Below are positions 19,783-32,172 of a DNA stretch of 64,000 bases, in pieces; within the stretch, counting starts at the first letter, position 1, and every line of letters starts with the position of its first letter. This DNA comes from Polytrichum commune (Eukaryota > Streptophyta > Polytrichopsida > Polytrichales > Polytrichaceae): the NCBI GenBank assembly GCA_950295325.1, contig OX485805.1, positions 32,353,501-32,417,500 of the forward strand. The letters run 5' to 3'. The position numbers were made by a program, and so were the translations under genes. Below the pieces are notes generated by a model, which saw only the letters and a program-made list of their open reading frames with translations, was not told where the DNA came from and did no database searches.

Positions 19783-22700
19783 CTACTTGTCCTGATACAT
19801 CTCTGGCTCAAAATGTGACTCTTTGGATGGCTTTGCCATCTCCATTCCAATGAACGCAAAGATGAACAAGACTCCGCCAAGGAACAAATAATCTTGCTGC
19901 ACCCATATCCCACACATAGGCTTTGTTAATTGATGGCCACTGTTAGCAACGACAAGAATACAACTCGGAATTTCGCCTGCATAGCTTATTTGTAAGAGAA
20001 TGTGAAGTTATAACTCCATACTGTCATAAACTCACCACAGACATGGCCCGATCATGGCAACAACTTCACTCTAAAAGCATGCTTACCAGACACTGATAGA
20101 GTGACTTTATATACAAATCCTGATTGTAGGGGTTTAGGGTTCACAAAATACAATCACTTTCTACTGAATACTTCTCATTGTACATCTATTGAGAGCGTCA
20201 GGTAACACTGGGAGCAATATTTTTGTGAGTTTCCTTTGTTGATTATTCAAGTTTACTGAGGCATCAATAGATGTAATTATCCCCCTTTGACAGATATTTG
20301 TAAGACACGTCTATTTGTCCTCAGAATGTAATGAAGTCATCCCCATATGAAATTTAAGTTCATGCCAAAGAAAGTATTCAATATTTTTGGAACAGCTTAT
20401 TTTATGCTTAAATCCTAACCAGTGTGCAATAAGAAAATTAGGATGTTTTGTATCTTTCTCTGTTATTGTGCCCAGTCAGAAATTATCACAGTTGCAAAAC
20501 ATTCTGTACAACAAAAGGCATGTTCACTTGTTTCCTCATTTCCAGCAAGCAAACATCCATCTCACTAGCTCAATCACCTCCAGCAATAATATAATCTTCT
20601 AGTTCCACATCAAAGTGAAAGACATTCATCATGACAATTTTGGCTGCCTGAAGCCTGAGGACACTTACAGGTATATCAAAATAGACACCTGCGATGAGAG
20701 CGGGAATATACAGCCAAGATATTGCGCCTGCGCACAGCCCTCAGATTATGAAACTCAATTCCATGATCACAACCACTGTCCAAGCACCTATAAAATGCTG
20801 GTTGTTGTCTTCTTTTAGTGATGTACATCTACTGGCTCAGCCATCATAATTATGCTTTTTTTGTATGCTTTGCATGGTGACAATGTGTAACCCTTACCTT
20901 TGAAGGGCGCGAGTACGATGTCATCAATTATACCAATACCTATCAATTATATTTCCAGCAATGCCTGCTTGCCAAACCCTTAAACGAGGATAGATAGTTC
21001 ACAAGTCATAGCGACAGGAACTAGTATGTATGGGCACCCTCCGATTATAATCCTCACTAACTAAGCAAAGATTATGTAATAAGCATATGTGCTGTGACAC
21101 TGAGTGTGCGTTTACAGCCAACTACCATTTCGGTGGTTTATGGTTGTAGGTTACTTTCATTGGCTCTAGTTTTTTAAGGGTAAGGATGGAAAGGTGCATC
21201 AATGACAACCACAACCACTCTTACGTGTCCAAATACAATACAAGGTGTAGTTGGGAGTGGTTGCGATGGTTGTAGTTTACTTTCTTTGGCTCTACTTCGT
21301 TTGAAGTTATTATGTGGCACAGGGAGAGAACTTCAAGGCCAAAGCATGGAGGAGATTTGTTGGAGCAATTACTCATAGACAAATTTTCTATTAGGATCCA
21401 TATTCCATTTGCCTTTATTCCACGGATTGCACCAATAGGAGGGACGACCATTGAGGTCAAATCAACTCTTCAACTACAAGAGTGGCTGTGTGTAAATGAA
21501 AAAGAATGCATAGTTTAAAGGTGGGCAACTCAACCATTGCTGTGATTGTGTGTAAACGCACCTTGAAAGCGAGTGACGGCTACAAAATGGAATAATTCAA
21601 TATAAAACAACCTTATAGAGAAATTCAATATCCAGAAAGATACATTAATGGTAAGATCCTACTTGGACTTCACACAGCCACTTCCTCTAAGGATTCCTAT
21701 GCAAAAACAATGAGTGAGTGAGTGAATCACCTTGAGCCCCAGACGGTCCTCCAGATGAGTCCATCACCTCCTTAATCCCTTCAAGCCAAGTACCTGCCAA
21801 ACAAACCCAAATTATAGAATAAGACACTGAAGACTTCTGCTGGCAATATGCAGGCTGTTTGTATATAGGACCAAAATGTGGTAAGAGTTACCAGCAAACA
21901 ACTGAAACTCATGCCATCTACATAATTATGCACGAGTGTAGCTAACCAGGAGGTTGTGAGTGATGCAGGCAAAGGGCAGAAGCCCTCGCTCTCTATTCTA
22001 TAATGCTACCATATCTCAGTAAAATCAATCATGGTGCAGGAAAAAGTTCATTCCTCTATCTGCCAAAGTATATATCCTTGTCATTTCCGAGGTTACCCAG
22101 ATAAAGGAAATCTAGTGAAGCATAAAATAACAATCAAGAGGAATAATTAATTCAAAGCTCTTAGACTTACATACTCAATTTACAGAAATCATAAGGAAGC
22201 AATTAGAAAATAGGATAATATGTTTTCAAAAATCACATATGAGGCATTAGCCACATAGTGGCAAGCCATTTGAAAAGCAGAAAACCCCAGGGCCCGATCA
22301 CAAATTTTGCTCGGTTCAGAAAATCAAAGATCCACTCTAATGTACAGCTGTGGAGTTTCTAATTGCCAAAGCATCAGTGAATCATGGGCTGCTTCCATGT
22401 GCAGCATCTCAAATTTTCATGCAAAGCTCTTAGACTTTCATACTCAATTTACAGAAATCATAAGGAAGCAATCAGAAACTAGAATAATATGTTTTCAAAA
22501 ATCACGTATGAGGCATTAGCCACATGGTGGCAAGTCATTTGAAAAACAGCAAACCCCAGGGCCCGATCACAAATTTTGCTCGGTTCAGAAAATCAAAGAT
22601 CCACTCTAATGTACAGCTGTGGAGTTTCTAATTGCCAAAGCATCAGTGAATTATGGACTGCTTCCATGTGCAGCATCCCAAATTTCATGCAAAAATCACC

Positions 22701-23843
22701 AGATGGTGAACATAATTTTGTAACCTAAATTTGGAGGTGGGAACATGGAGGCTTACCATCTTCGCCTTCGTGCCAAGCATGAGCGCCGTCAGCCTTGCCA
22801 TAAGGAAACAGATGTTCCTGCATTCAAAATGCATTTAGTCAAGAAACAGAGAAACGTATGCTCCAATAAAGAGAGCTAGATCGGCAGCCAACAGCAATTT
22901 TCCTAGCTTCGACAATGCAAGGCGGTACAAGCCCCAAAGTGACCTGAGATTCTACAAATATTAAAAGTCGACAACGAGCGTAGAACAGCAGACCATCTGT
23001 AGGACACGTGGGTGAAAATTGGAAGATCAAAAGCAGCATCTCTCATATAGTTGTAAAGGGGCATTCCACCACAAAGTGCGCCTCGTTTTCAACTGCTTTG
23101 TCTAGGGATTGGCATAGTGGGCCACCGCCCGGCTTCAATAACCAGTCTATAATTTGAGGTGCGGAAGCCGGCAATGATTCACAATGCGTCCTCTACTACA
23201 CAGAGATTGCAAATTTGGAATGCCCTTTGCATCTCTGTGAGATGTTTCATAACATAGAGCTAGGTTGTCTCAAGTCTTTCTACCAACCTGATCATCAGGT
23301 CCATATCACCCGTTATGGCAAAGAAACGGCTGCACTTCGTCAGTCTCGGGAATCAGCAAATTTTTCTTTACTCTAGCTTGATGTACTTGTAGTCCCGAAA
23401 TGCGATGCAAATTTTAACAAGACTCAACCGAGACCAAGAAAAAACAAAGCGAAAAATTTCATGGCACTCCCCTCTCCTTCGTACCACAATTTTTTCGTGT
23501 TGATCATCAAACTGACCCCTCACGCCAAATGAGCACCGCCGTTAAAAATGCAGCATGATAAAATCGACGTAAACGGGCCATGAGGGGAGAGATTCGAGAC
23601 TCTCACCATGTCCTCTCCAGCTGTGGCCCAGATGTCACGGTTGTCGTCGTCCAAATCGGGCTCAATTCCACCACTCCCCGCAGCTCTCGATACGAAAGAG
23701 GAGTGTGGAGTCCGCCTCGCGAACCCCCCCAGCTGCTGCGATGCCCCTGCGGCAGCTCGCGTCGTGCAGATGCTGCTGCTGCTGGACGGCGCGGCGCAGG
23801 GCGCGCGGCCCGCGAGCGAGAGTGTGGTCGCCATAGCTGCCAT
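19783..23843 (-). CDS. Chloroplast-targeted two-helix thylakoid protein, PnsB5/NDH18-like (five-exon model)
   Basis: Minus-strand exons: 23607-23843, 22757-22817, 21731-21793, 20669-20727 and 19783-19896. All introns are GT-AG, and phases agree (0, 1, 1, 0) to give 177 residues ending in TAG at 19783-19785. The start is the first ATG (23843). Residues 1 to about 52 are rich in Ala/Ser/Arg (MAAMATTLSLAGRAPCAAPS...), a typical chloroplast transit peptide. Then come an acidic IEPDLDDDNRDIW, EHLFPYGKADGAHAWHEGED, SSGGPSGAQG, a first membrane helix (AISWLYIPALIAGVYFDIP), a second (DYLFLGGVLFIFAFIGMEM) and a tail KPSKESHFEPEMYQDK. From memory the order (IEPDL, soluble stretch, two helices, M-x-KP-x-x-HFEP-x-Y) resembles PnsB5/NDH18 of the chloroplast NDH complex, which drives cyclic electron flow around photosystem I; I could not verify this. 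The gene structure is more certain than the name. The tail ends early for that family. Confidence 0.7.
22154..22690 (+). repeat. Tandem duplication, period 269 bp, in intron 2 of the chloroplast-protein gene
   Basis: 22154-22422 and 22423-22690 are adjacent direct copies with high identity (shared CCCCAGGGCCCGATCACAAA, TGTACAGCTGTGGAGTTTC and others). It lies between exons 21731-21793 and 22757-22817 and does not touch coding sequence. Confidence 0.92.
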
Positions 23844-26800
23844 TTCGCTGCAATTCGGATAACACCGAAACCACGCAAACACCCTCTGGACAAGATGATC
23901 GACTCCAAAAGCACCGGAGGAGACGAGGTCCCGTCACCCGTCCCCAAACGAGGTCCCCATTGACATGCCACGCGGAAGGTCCCGGATCGAGGGCCTTATC
24001 AACCGTAACGATTCTCAACAAATTCTAGACCGCACGATCAAGGATAGGATCAATGGCTCAAGGTCGGTTATATAACTAATATCTATAATTTCGACGGTGG
24101 GGGGGGCTCTATGTTATGTAAGAAACCTCTCCTTTACACTACCAAATCCATTGGAGAGCTTTACCACATAATATCTCATGAAGGCGTATCATGTTCATTT
24201 TGTGGTTCGACTTGGAGGTCTCTACTTTATAGGATGGAAACGCTTGACGATGCTCTCAACATGATCATGGCATGTTGACAAGTTTGGGTGTTTAGAGTAA
24301 TCTAGTTTATGCACAAATGATGTTAATGGAGTGGTCATTTAAAATGATTCGGAATTTATTAGACTTGAATAATTGGAATCATATATCAAAATATAAACAA
24401 ATGTTTGTGTCACAATATGTTAACATGAAGTCATACACCTATGCTACCCATCTAGACCATGCCCCATGTTTTAAATAGGATAACACTTCTTGAGTAAATC
24501 CAACCTATTATGAGGAGACATCGAGAGCATGACCTAGACCACCAAACCACACACTTTCTCACATTGTTTACTTGGCAATCTTTTTTTGGTAAACATTGTG
24601 AAGTGCATCATTCCATTAAGAGATTTTAGGCAAGGAAGAGTGCACCATCGTAGGAGGCATGCCATCATAGAAGCTTAAATTTCCCATACATGCCTTTCCC
24701 CTACTACACCTTCTTTGCAAGCACTCGCTATGATAAAGTACATCTTCAATTTAAGAATGTCCACTACCTTAAACATCATGTTTTATCGTCAAAGTTTCAT
24801 ATATGACTTAGTTTGGAAGATAATATATGTGTAGGGTTCACGTTTGGTTGTCTGTAAGGTGCCGTAGAGTATGCTCAAATCATCACTCCACCCAAAATCA
24901 ACGTCTTAATGTAATTGCACAAGAAGTACATGTTTGATATTGAGAATGTCATGTCATCATGACATTAGGTTCTCATGATGGTTTCAAATCATTTTCTAAT
25001 AAAACTTTGAGTTCTTTTAACCTTTGCATACATGATTTTCAAAAGACATACTTTGATGTGATGGAACCTCCTTTCAATTTGTTAATTAATGTCCTCTAAA
25101 TGTAATAGTAAATTAAATAGTGGACACACACACACACATGCACACACACTACTGCTTATAGTCACGATTCTAGCATCATCTATCTTGGTTGGATGCATAG
25201 CATTATTTAGCTGAGATTATACGCTTGGTGGACCTAGGAATAAGAAAGAATCTACATGGAATCATGTTTTGTTTATTCTCACAACATAACACTGCAGTGG
25301 CATATTCAAGTTGAGAAATACAAGTGCAACAGTGTACTCATATCATCAAAATGAGACGCTTGATAATAGTTGAATAACATTATATGATTGCCCATAGACA
25401 TACAAACTCTTGAAAAAAGATGATAGAATCCAATATTAAATAATGATGGCCATAATAGTCAAAATAATAAATAAGAACTAATTGTATTAAAATTTCATTA
25501 AAAAAAACAAGTGGAGGAGGTCTTGGTAACTTTTAGGACCTTGTGGAAGTCCCTTGATGGAGTCACAAAGTGCAACACTGCGCACCAATGAGTCTCAATG
25601 TCCAAATGTACTTTTGGGCACTTTTGGGGCACAAGTTGTCCCCACTTTGGCTTAGGCAAATAGTTCCTCACAATATATTTCCTAGCTTAAATTTCCAAGT
25701 GTAGAGCCGACCTTTTCAAAGGAAGGTTTTTAATTCATATTTTCATACCGGGAAAGCCCATGATCATTGTCCATGGGATATTTTTTCATGTCGGTGCAAG
25801 GTATTTCATCTTTCAACTTTTCAAAGGAGATATTTCATGTGTATTATTGTTGTAATGTTGGGTCATAACATCAACTCAACGACACGGGCCCTCATAATAT
25901 AACAATAGAAGGTTGGGAGCTTAGTTTGAATCTAAGTCTCATTGCATAATTATTTAAGCATATGATTGCTATAGTTTGAGAGCCCACATAACGAGAGTTG
26001 ACCATTGAGTAATGTTATGGTGAAATATCATCCATAGCTTTGGCCGCAATGACTTTGGATAACCCAAATACTTGAAGGCCATGAAATTATAAAACTAGCT
26101 CGGAATAGGAGTTAAGTTTCATCTTCTTTGGGGATCTCAATCATATCTCAATAAACAAAGCACAAAACTTATGGTTTAATGAGCTTCAGTCTAGTTTTGT
26201 GAGCGTAGTACCTACTTTGTAGAGTATGTAGGCCTTATGTGGTCACTCTTCTTAATGGGGACGCATGTATTTGAATGATATGTGGCAAGGTTTCTAGTCA
26301 AGTGCAAACACCATGAAGACACATGTCACGAGGAGATTGGACTACGTGTTCAAAAGTCTAGAAACCGTCATAGGTTCACTAGTTAAGTTAACACAATTGA
26401 GAGGACCAGCACAATAGAGTACAGAGAAAGAGGATCTTTGCTTTGATTCATTTCTTAAATGGCATCTCAAGTGTGTTTTTGACACTCCAACCGACTTGAT
26501 TCAATGCCCCAAAAAAATCTTGGAGTTGGAAGTGCACACATTTGAGCCACATACCTTGCATGAAAAGTCTCATGGAAATCACATATTGGTGAAATTTTGC
26601 TTTGGGTTATTGATAATGAATGGTGAGATATTAGTCACCCAAAACAAACCTAACACCTAAAACCATAAGTTTAAGATAAGTAGGGGAAAGAATAGAAGTA
26701 ACAAAATAGGAACATCTACACCTTTTTAGTACATTGACGGGTGATGCCCGTTCACGAAATCCGGTTCGTTTAAATATTGAAGGAGAATGTTGGTGACAAC

Positions 26801-27066
26801 CGAAGGGAATGACTTCTCCTTTGGGACCTCAATCCCACCCTAATGGGGTTTTCCAATTGAAGTCTCGAATCACCACAACACACATCCCCACAAGGATCTT
26901 TTGTCTCCTTTTTCAAATAGAAGTCTCCGGGCAAGCGGCCCCACCCACAAGATATATTTTTAAATTCAAAGGATATTCAAAGGGATCCTCGATTTTGCAA
27001 AGTGTGGAGTGCACTTTGGGGTTTAATGTTTTTAACCCAATTGGAAATCCGGGTAGCTAGGTGTAC
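23844..27066. other. Promoter-side GC-rich stretch, then AT-rich intergenic DNA
   Basis: 23844-24060 is the GC-richer 5' flank of the minus-strand gene (start codon at 23843); no clear TATA box was seen. From 24.1 to 27.07 kb there is AT-rich sequence with a CA tract (about 25122-25147) and no coding motifs. Confidence 0.5.
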
Positions 27067-27069
27067 TAA

Positions 27070-28013
27070 GGGCCACTTCACACACGAGACCAAGTGCCCA
27101 TGACCATTACACTTCAAGCACTCTCATTGGTGGAAAAGGCGGAGCCGGTCCAACTTCGCTTCACACTACGCTTGAGGGACCAACGGGAGTATGTGAATGC
27201 AAGATGGATGTAAAGTCTACATGGACTCCAACACGGCATCGAATGGATCATGTTTCATGCTCACTTGGACTATTTCCAAATACCACCTCTTGGAGGTAGG
27301 CCTAATACCAAACCGGGAGACCGTGACATTCCGAACACTCACAATTGTTGATTTATTCTATTTTATCATGTGTGAGGACCCGCGTAAATATAAATTCATT
27401 GAAATAGCATTTGGTTGTGGGCCCGGTCACATATGACTTCACACTACACTTGAGAGTCCGTGACCACACTACATGATATTGGAGGTGTGTTGGGACGGCC
27501 TTTGGACACTTTCTTTGGGGCTCTCACAATTTCATGGTCACGGCTCTTGGCCCGTAACCATTACACTTCAAGCACTCCCATTGGTGGAAAAGGCGGAGTC
27601 GGTCCAAGTTCGCTTCACACTATCCTTGAGGGACCACCGGAGTATGTGAATACAAGGTGGATGTAAAGTCTCCATGGATTCCTACATGGCATCAAATGGT
27701 TCATGTTTCATGGTCACTTGGACTATTTTCAAAAACCACCTCTTGAAGGTAGGTTTCACACAAAACTGGGAGACCGTGACATTCCGAATGTTCACAACTG
27801 TTGATTTATTCTATTTTATCATGCGTGAGGACCCACATGAATAGAAAATTCATTAAAATAGCATTTGGTTGAAGACCCGGTCACATATGACTTCACACTA
27901 TACTTGAGGATCCGTGACCACACTACGTGATTTTGGAAGTGTGTCTTTGGACGGCCTTTGGACAATTTCTTTTGGACTCTCACAATTTCATGGTCACGGC
28001 TCTTGGCTCGTGT
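27070..28013. mobile_element. MITE family A, tandemly duplicated copy (27070-28013)
   Basis: Starts after TAA with GGGCCACTTCACACACGAG, the same end as the intact copy at 30008. The interior is then present twice with a 454-bp period (the ACCATTACACTTCAAGC word at 27103 and 27557). The second unit loses its right TIR at about 28013 (it stops after GGCTCGTGT). The arrangement implies unequal recombination or replication slippage between copies. No transposase. The frames seen inside (for example 27914-28132 and 30410-30736) are similar to each other only because the DNA is repeated. Confidence 0.85.
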
Positions 28014-28843
28014 CGTCAACATTCCGTGGGCAAAAGAATCCTAGAGGTCTAATTCGCATATTTTTCAAGAGCCTAGTAGAGCCCACTAAAACGAATTGGC
28101 CCTCAACTTATAAGGAGCTTGTATTTACGTAAAGAGTTGTTCAAAATCTCACAAGGGTATGGGGGGTTGTGCATTATATGCGGAAACACCCTCCGCATTT
28201 TTTACGGAGACGGGCATTATGCTTTTGTGAACACTTGACAAGAAGAGGGCAACACACACGTATTCATCCAATTTTTGGATGTATTCACTTAATATTTTGA
28301 ATGTTAGAGCATTGTGCGAATGCACGTAAGGTCCCTCGTTACACTAAAACAATTATTGAAGGACATAGTGTGACCCTAGATAACCTAGGAGACATAAATG
28401 CCCTATGGATCTCGTGCAACTATAAAGTTCAGTCCGATTCTTGGTTGAAGGTGAGGGAGTTTGGACAACTACTAGAGTAGAGGCACCCATGACTTAAGAG
28501 ATTTTGTGCCAAATCTCGAGAAGTATAAGGTGGTGCAATTTTTTCTTTGTGCAAGAAGACAGAAACAAGAAGGATTGTAGTTTTTTTGGGTAATTTCCTT
28601 CAATTGAAATTTTTGTGAATTTTTGAAGCCAAAAGTTGGCATGAACATATGAATCTTATTGCGGGACACCGGTGTCCCAAATAAATCGGAGCCTCCTTAA
28701 TGATTGGTTTTGTGGTTGTGAGTGTTAATACAACCCTTGGTTAACCACCTTGATTAACACCCACCAACACATGTCCAACTAAAAGTTCTAATAGTAGATG
28801 TTTAGGATATGTTGCCTTTGCAGGGGAGGCCATACACATTCCA
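28014..28843. other. Intergenic, no gene seen
   Basis: No motif or conserved frame on either strand. Confidence 0.5.
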
Positions 28844-29177
28844 GACGGAGTTTGGTAAGGCAAGGTAAAAGAATGTTGGCGTTGACATGTGCCTAACTTT
28901 GGGGTGTTGGGTTTTGAGGTTGGTCCCTCTTTTATTGGTTAAAATTGGCCGGCCCCTGAAAGGGACCGGAGTTTCTATCTATCTTGGTTAAAATTGTGCG
29001 TTTTCAACTCCGATCAAAAACGGAGGTTTCAAGCCTTGCAAAACCACCGTCCTAGATCAAAGTTGAGAGCAAACAATTATACCCAATAAAAGAGGGATCG
29101 AGCTCAAAACTCAACTCCTCGAAGTTAGGCACATGTCAACGCCAACATTCTTTTACCTTGTCTTACCAAACTCCGTC
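28844..29177. repeat. Long foldback, arms of about 96 bp
   Basis: 28844-28939 is the inverted complement of 29082-29177 with only a few mismatches (both read GACGGAGTTTGGTAAG, GGTAAAAGAATGTTGGCG, TTGACATGTGCCTAACTT from the outside in). The spacer is about 140 bp and contains weaker inner pairing (AACTCCGATC / ACGGAGG type). Transcripts would form a long hairpin. No target duplication was identified; the flanks share a direct ATATGTTGCC word (28808 and 29294). Confidence 0.85.
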
Positions 29178-30004
29178 CTGAACCTAACGTTTTCGACCGT
29201 GTGTGGCCTCCACTTGAGCATCACGCAACTTTTGAGATCAATGGGGGAATCATTTGCACATGTGGATCCACAAACAAAAAAGCATGTTTATGATATGTTG
29301 CCCGTAAATTGCAGAGGCGGCAACTGTTAAATTTTGGTTCGTGGATTGGTTCCATTGTAAACTAGTTGAGAGCACACTCCCATATCTAAATTGATCCAAA
29401 AATAAGTAACTGGATTGAATCAAAGTTATCCATGTGGCAAAACATACCAGTCTCGAACATGAACAAGAAGAGTAGTTGAAACAGTCAAGAAACCATCTGA
29501 ACTAGTGTCAAAGGGGTCAAAGCGAATTGCTCACGACCAAAGTATGGTTGCATAGGACATTAGGGATTAAGTAGCTCGTTCTCTTAATTAGACCCGTAGA
29601 TTCGATTGTTATGTGGTTCAGTAAGGATCAAAGAACAAATATCGTAAAGACATATGTTTAGAAGAAATTGGACTTAATCTTCAAGTATTCATAACGACTC
29701 TACACTCAATAATGAAGACGATTGGAAGGACTTACGTACTAGTTAAGAAAGCAACAAACATACAATTATGATAACATGATTAAATTACGGCAAGTCTAAT
29801 TCTCAATCCATTTTCTTTCCTGCAAATGTTTTTCATCATAGATTTGCTAATGCAACACGGATTTTTGTTATGTGAATGTAATCGGTAGAAGTTGGAGAAC
29901 ATGAAAAGCGAACCACGTACCTTACTCCCACAACGCCCCAACTCTTGGGCCTTATCCTTAACTAGAGCCCCTTTCATCCGTGTTATTACCACGGATTCTC
30001 ATGC
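29178..30004. other. Intergenic, no gene seen
   Basis: AT-rich; no motif on either strand. The minus frame 29780-29992 has no recognisable feature. Confidence 0.5.
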
Positions 30005-30007
30005 TAA

Positions 30008-30506
30008 GGGCCACTTCACACACGAGACTGAGAGCCCATGACCATTGCACTTCAAGCACTCTCATTGGTGAAAAGGGTGGAGCATGTCCAAGTTCGCTTC
30101 ACACTACGCTTGAGGGACCAACGGAGTATGTGAATGCAAGATGGATGTAAAGTCTACATGGACTCCTACATGGCATCGAATGGATCATGTTTCATGGTCA
30201 CTTGGACTATTTTCCAAAACCACCTTTTGGAGGTCGGCCTAACACAAAACCGGGAGACCAGGGCACTCTGAACGCTCACAACCGTTGATTTATTATGTTT
30301 TATCATGTGTGAGCACCCGCATGAATAGAAATTCATTGAAATAGCATTCGGTTGAGGGCCCGGTCACATACGACTTCACACTACACTTGAGAGCCCATGA
30401 CCACAATACATGATTTTGGAGGTGTGTTGGGACGGCCTTTCGACACTTTCTTTTGGGCTCTCACACTTTCATGGTCACGGCTCTTGGCTCGTGTGTGAAA
30501 TGGCCC
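30008..30506. mobile_element. Tourist-like MITE, family A, intact copy
   Basis: 499 bp flanked by TAA on both sides (30005-30007 and 30507-30509). TIRs are GGGCCACTTCACACACGAG and the complement of GGGCCATTTCACACACGAG (18/19). The 3-bp TAA duplication and GG-start TIRs point to a PIF/Harbinger-derived MITE. Second inverted blocks inside (AGCCCATGACCA near the left end; TGGTCACGGCTC near the right) extend the symmetry. About 85-90% like the tandem copy at 27070. Confidence 0.9.
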
Positions 30507-30760
30507 TAAGTGCGGACCTTCCCAATGGATGCCTTTGCCAAGACGCGAGGTGTAGGAATCTTGAAAGGTATAAGTTAAGTGTGGGACTCCTCTTTACTAA
30601 GTTCGACTCGTCCACACAATTTCCTTGTTACAGCACAACCCCAAAGAGGGTGGCCAAACTGAAGGAGGAGTGGGTCGTGCCACCCTTTAGGACCTTTTTG
30701 GGATCTCCACACGAGGGTCTCTCTATATGCCATTGATCGACAATCATCAAAGGCTATGGA

Positions 30761-30986
30761 CACTACACCAAATAAGATATTTAGTGTGACTCACTATTTG
30801 GATTTACAAGGTGCTATATCTTTTTGGTATTGAGATATTTTTCTTTACTAAGTAAAGTTGTCAATGTTCTATAATCTCTAACCTATCAATTTCATATTTG
30901 TTGGTAAAATATGAGATGTACAGTAACTAGATATAGCACTGCGTAAATTCAAATCGTTGGTCACACTAAATATCATATTTAGTGTA
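30761..30986. mobile_element. MITE family C, copy 2
   Basis: Starts CACTACACCAAATAAGATAT and continues TTAGTGTGACTCACTATTTG; the right end is the complement (TTGGTCACACTAAATATC ... ATTTAGTGT). 226 bp. GTGCTATATC and GATATAGCAC mark the inner limit of the inverted ends. A further TGGTATTTAGTGTGAC lies just outside, possibly part of a neighbouring partial copy. Confidence 0.72.
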
Positions 30987-31139
30987 CATATGGTATTTAG
31001 TGTGACTGGTTCTATTTGTCTTGCTCAATATTAATGGTAAACCGTCCATGTAGTGTCACCAACACTAAATGTAAACCTAACTTTATTTGTCTTAAGTATG
31101 ACATGGATGCCTACATGGCATTTTTTGGAGGTGAGGCTT

Positions 31140-31199
31140 GGGACTTGTGTTGAGAGTTGGGTCGAGCAAAAACCTCGACCAACTTTCAACACAAGTCCC
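31140..31199. repeat. Short hairpin, 26-27-bp arms with 7-nt loop
   Basis: GGGACTTGTGTTGAGAGTTG...GAG (31140-31166) pairs with 31174-31199 with one or two mismatches. It is part of a 1-kb stretch (31.1-32.2 kb) holding three foldbacks. Confidence 0.75.
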
Positions 31200-31517
31200 G
31201 CTAATATGTTGCATAAAATAATCAAGATCCAACTTTGTTGATAATTAAACCATGTTTTAATGGTTTCTTGAGGCTCAAAAGTTGGGACTTGCTAACATGA
31301 GTGGGCCTTGGGACTTGGGATCCAATGTGAATTGGCCTTGATATGAACAAACAATAGTTACATTGTCCAGTGAAATTTTTTGTGGAGAGAGTATCTACAA
31401 GCTTATGGGACTTCTATGTGAACTTTGATGAACAAAATAGAAACCAATCTCACTGCATCAGAGTTATTCTTCAATTCAAATCAAAGTTTTGGCAAGGAGT
31501 CGGTTGTTAACATGGAC

Positions 31518-31702
31518 AGTTTTGGGTGCATGCTTGAAGTCAATGTGGAGGTTTGAACAACAAAACGTTTTATATTGTTTCTTTGGGGGCCAAACTCATT
31601 CTAGCACTTGTGGGCATGTCAAACGACTTTGACCTCGATGAATCAATACACAAAGTAATTTGTTCAAACCTCCACACCAACTCCAAGCATGCACCGAAAA
31701 CT
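31518..31702. repeat. Foldback, 43-bp arms
   Basis: 31518-31560 and 31660-31702 are inverted complements (AGTTTTGGGTGCATGCTTG ... GTGGAGGTTTGAACAA). The spacer is about 100 bp. No coding content; resembles a small foldback MITE. Confidence 0.8.
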
Positions 31703-31807
31703 TATTGAATATAGAAATTGTTGAATACATTATAATCACCTCCTGATCAAAACTCCAATTGAATTAAAAGATAATTCTAATGTACATGTGTGAATAGTTC
31801 TTTGTCG

Positions 31808-32163
31808 CCCCAAGCTAGATCACATCTTCATTCAACTGGGCCCCACCCCTCCCACGCCTCCGTCACTGCCTGATCTTCCTGCCTGCACTTGCATGGGAAC
31901 TTTTCCTTGTTGGGAACCAATATGACAATACCCAGTCACTCAAGCCATTAAGCTCCTTTGGCATGTGAAGGGACTTCATCAATTGACGTGGGAATAACAA
32001 AAGTGATGTCAACTTGAATATCTGTTATTTTGACTGGGTATTGTCACATTGATTTCCAATGAGGAGGAGTATCCACGCAAATGTGGGCAGGAAGACCGGG
32101 TAGTGAAGGAGGCATGGGAGGGTAGGGGCCCCACCGAATGAAGATGTGATCTAACCCGGGGTG
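31808..32163. mobile_element. Foldback DNA element with 7-9-bp target duplication
   Basis: The arms are about 135 bp each and pair imperfectly over most of their length (TAGATCACATCTTCATTC / GAATGAAGATGTGATCTA; TGACAATACCCAGTCA / TGACTGGGTATTGTCA), with a central spacer of about 80 bp. TCTTTGTCG occurs directly outside both ends (31799-31807 and 32164-32172). If the TIR is taken two bases longer the duplication is 7 bp. Long TIRs with a 9-bp duplication would suit a Mutator-like MITE. Confidence 0.8.
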
Positions 32164-32172
32164 TCTTTGTCG

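Noticed and set aside
20032-20130. Alternative exons for the minus-strand chloroplast gene at about 20040-20130 and 20896-20930
   Set aside because: They have plausible splice sites, but their peptides do not continue the membrane protein; exon 20669-20727 does, with matching phases on both sides.
23580-23971. Long plus-strand frames opposite the first exon of the chloroplast protein
   Set aside because: They are antisense shadows of a GC-rich transit-peptide exon with no motif of their own.
27914-28132. Similar frames at 27914-28132 and 30410-30736 as coding
   Set aside because: They are within MITE family A and differ in frame limits between copies.
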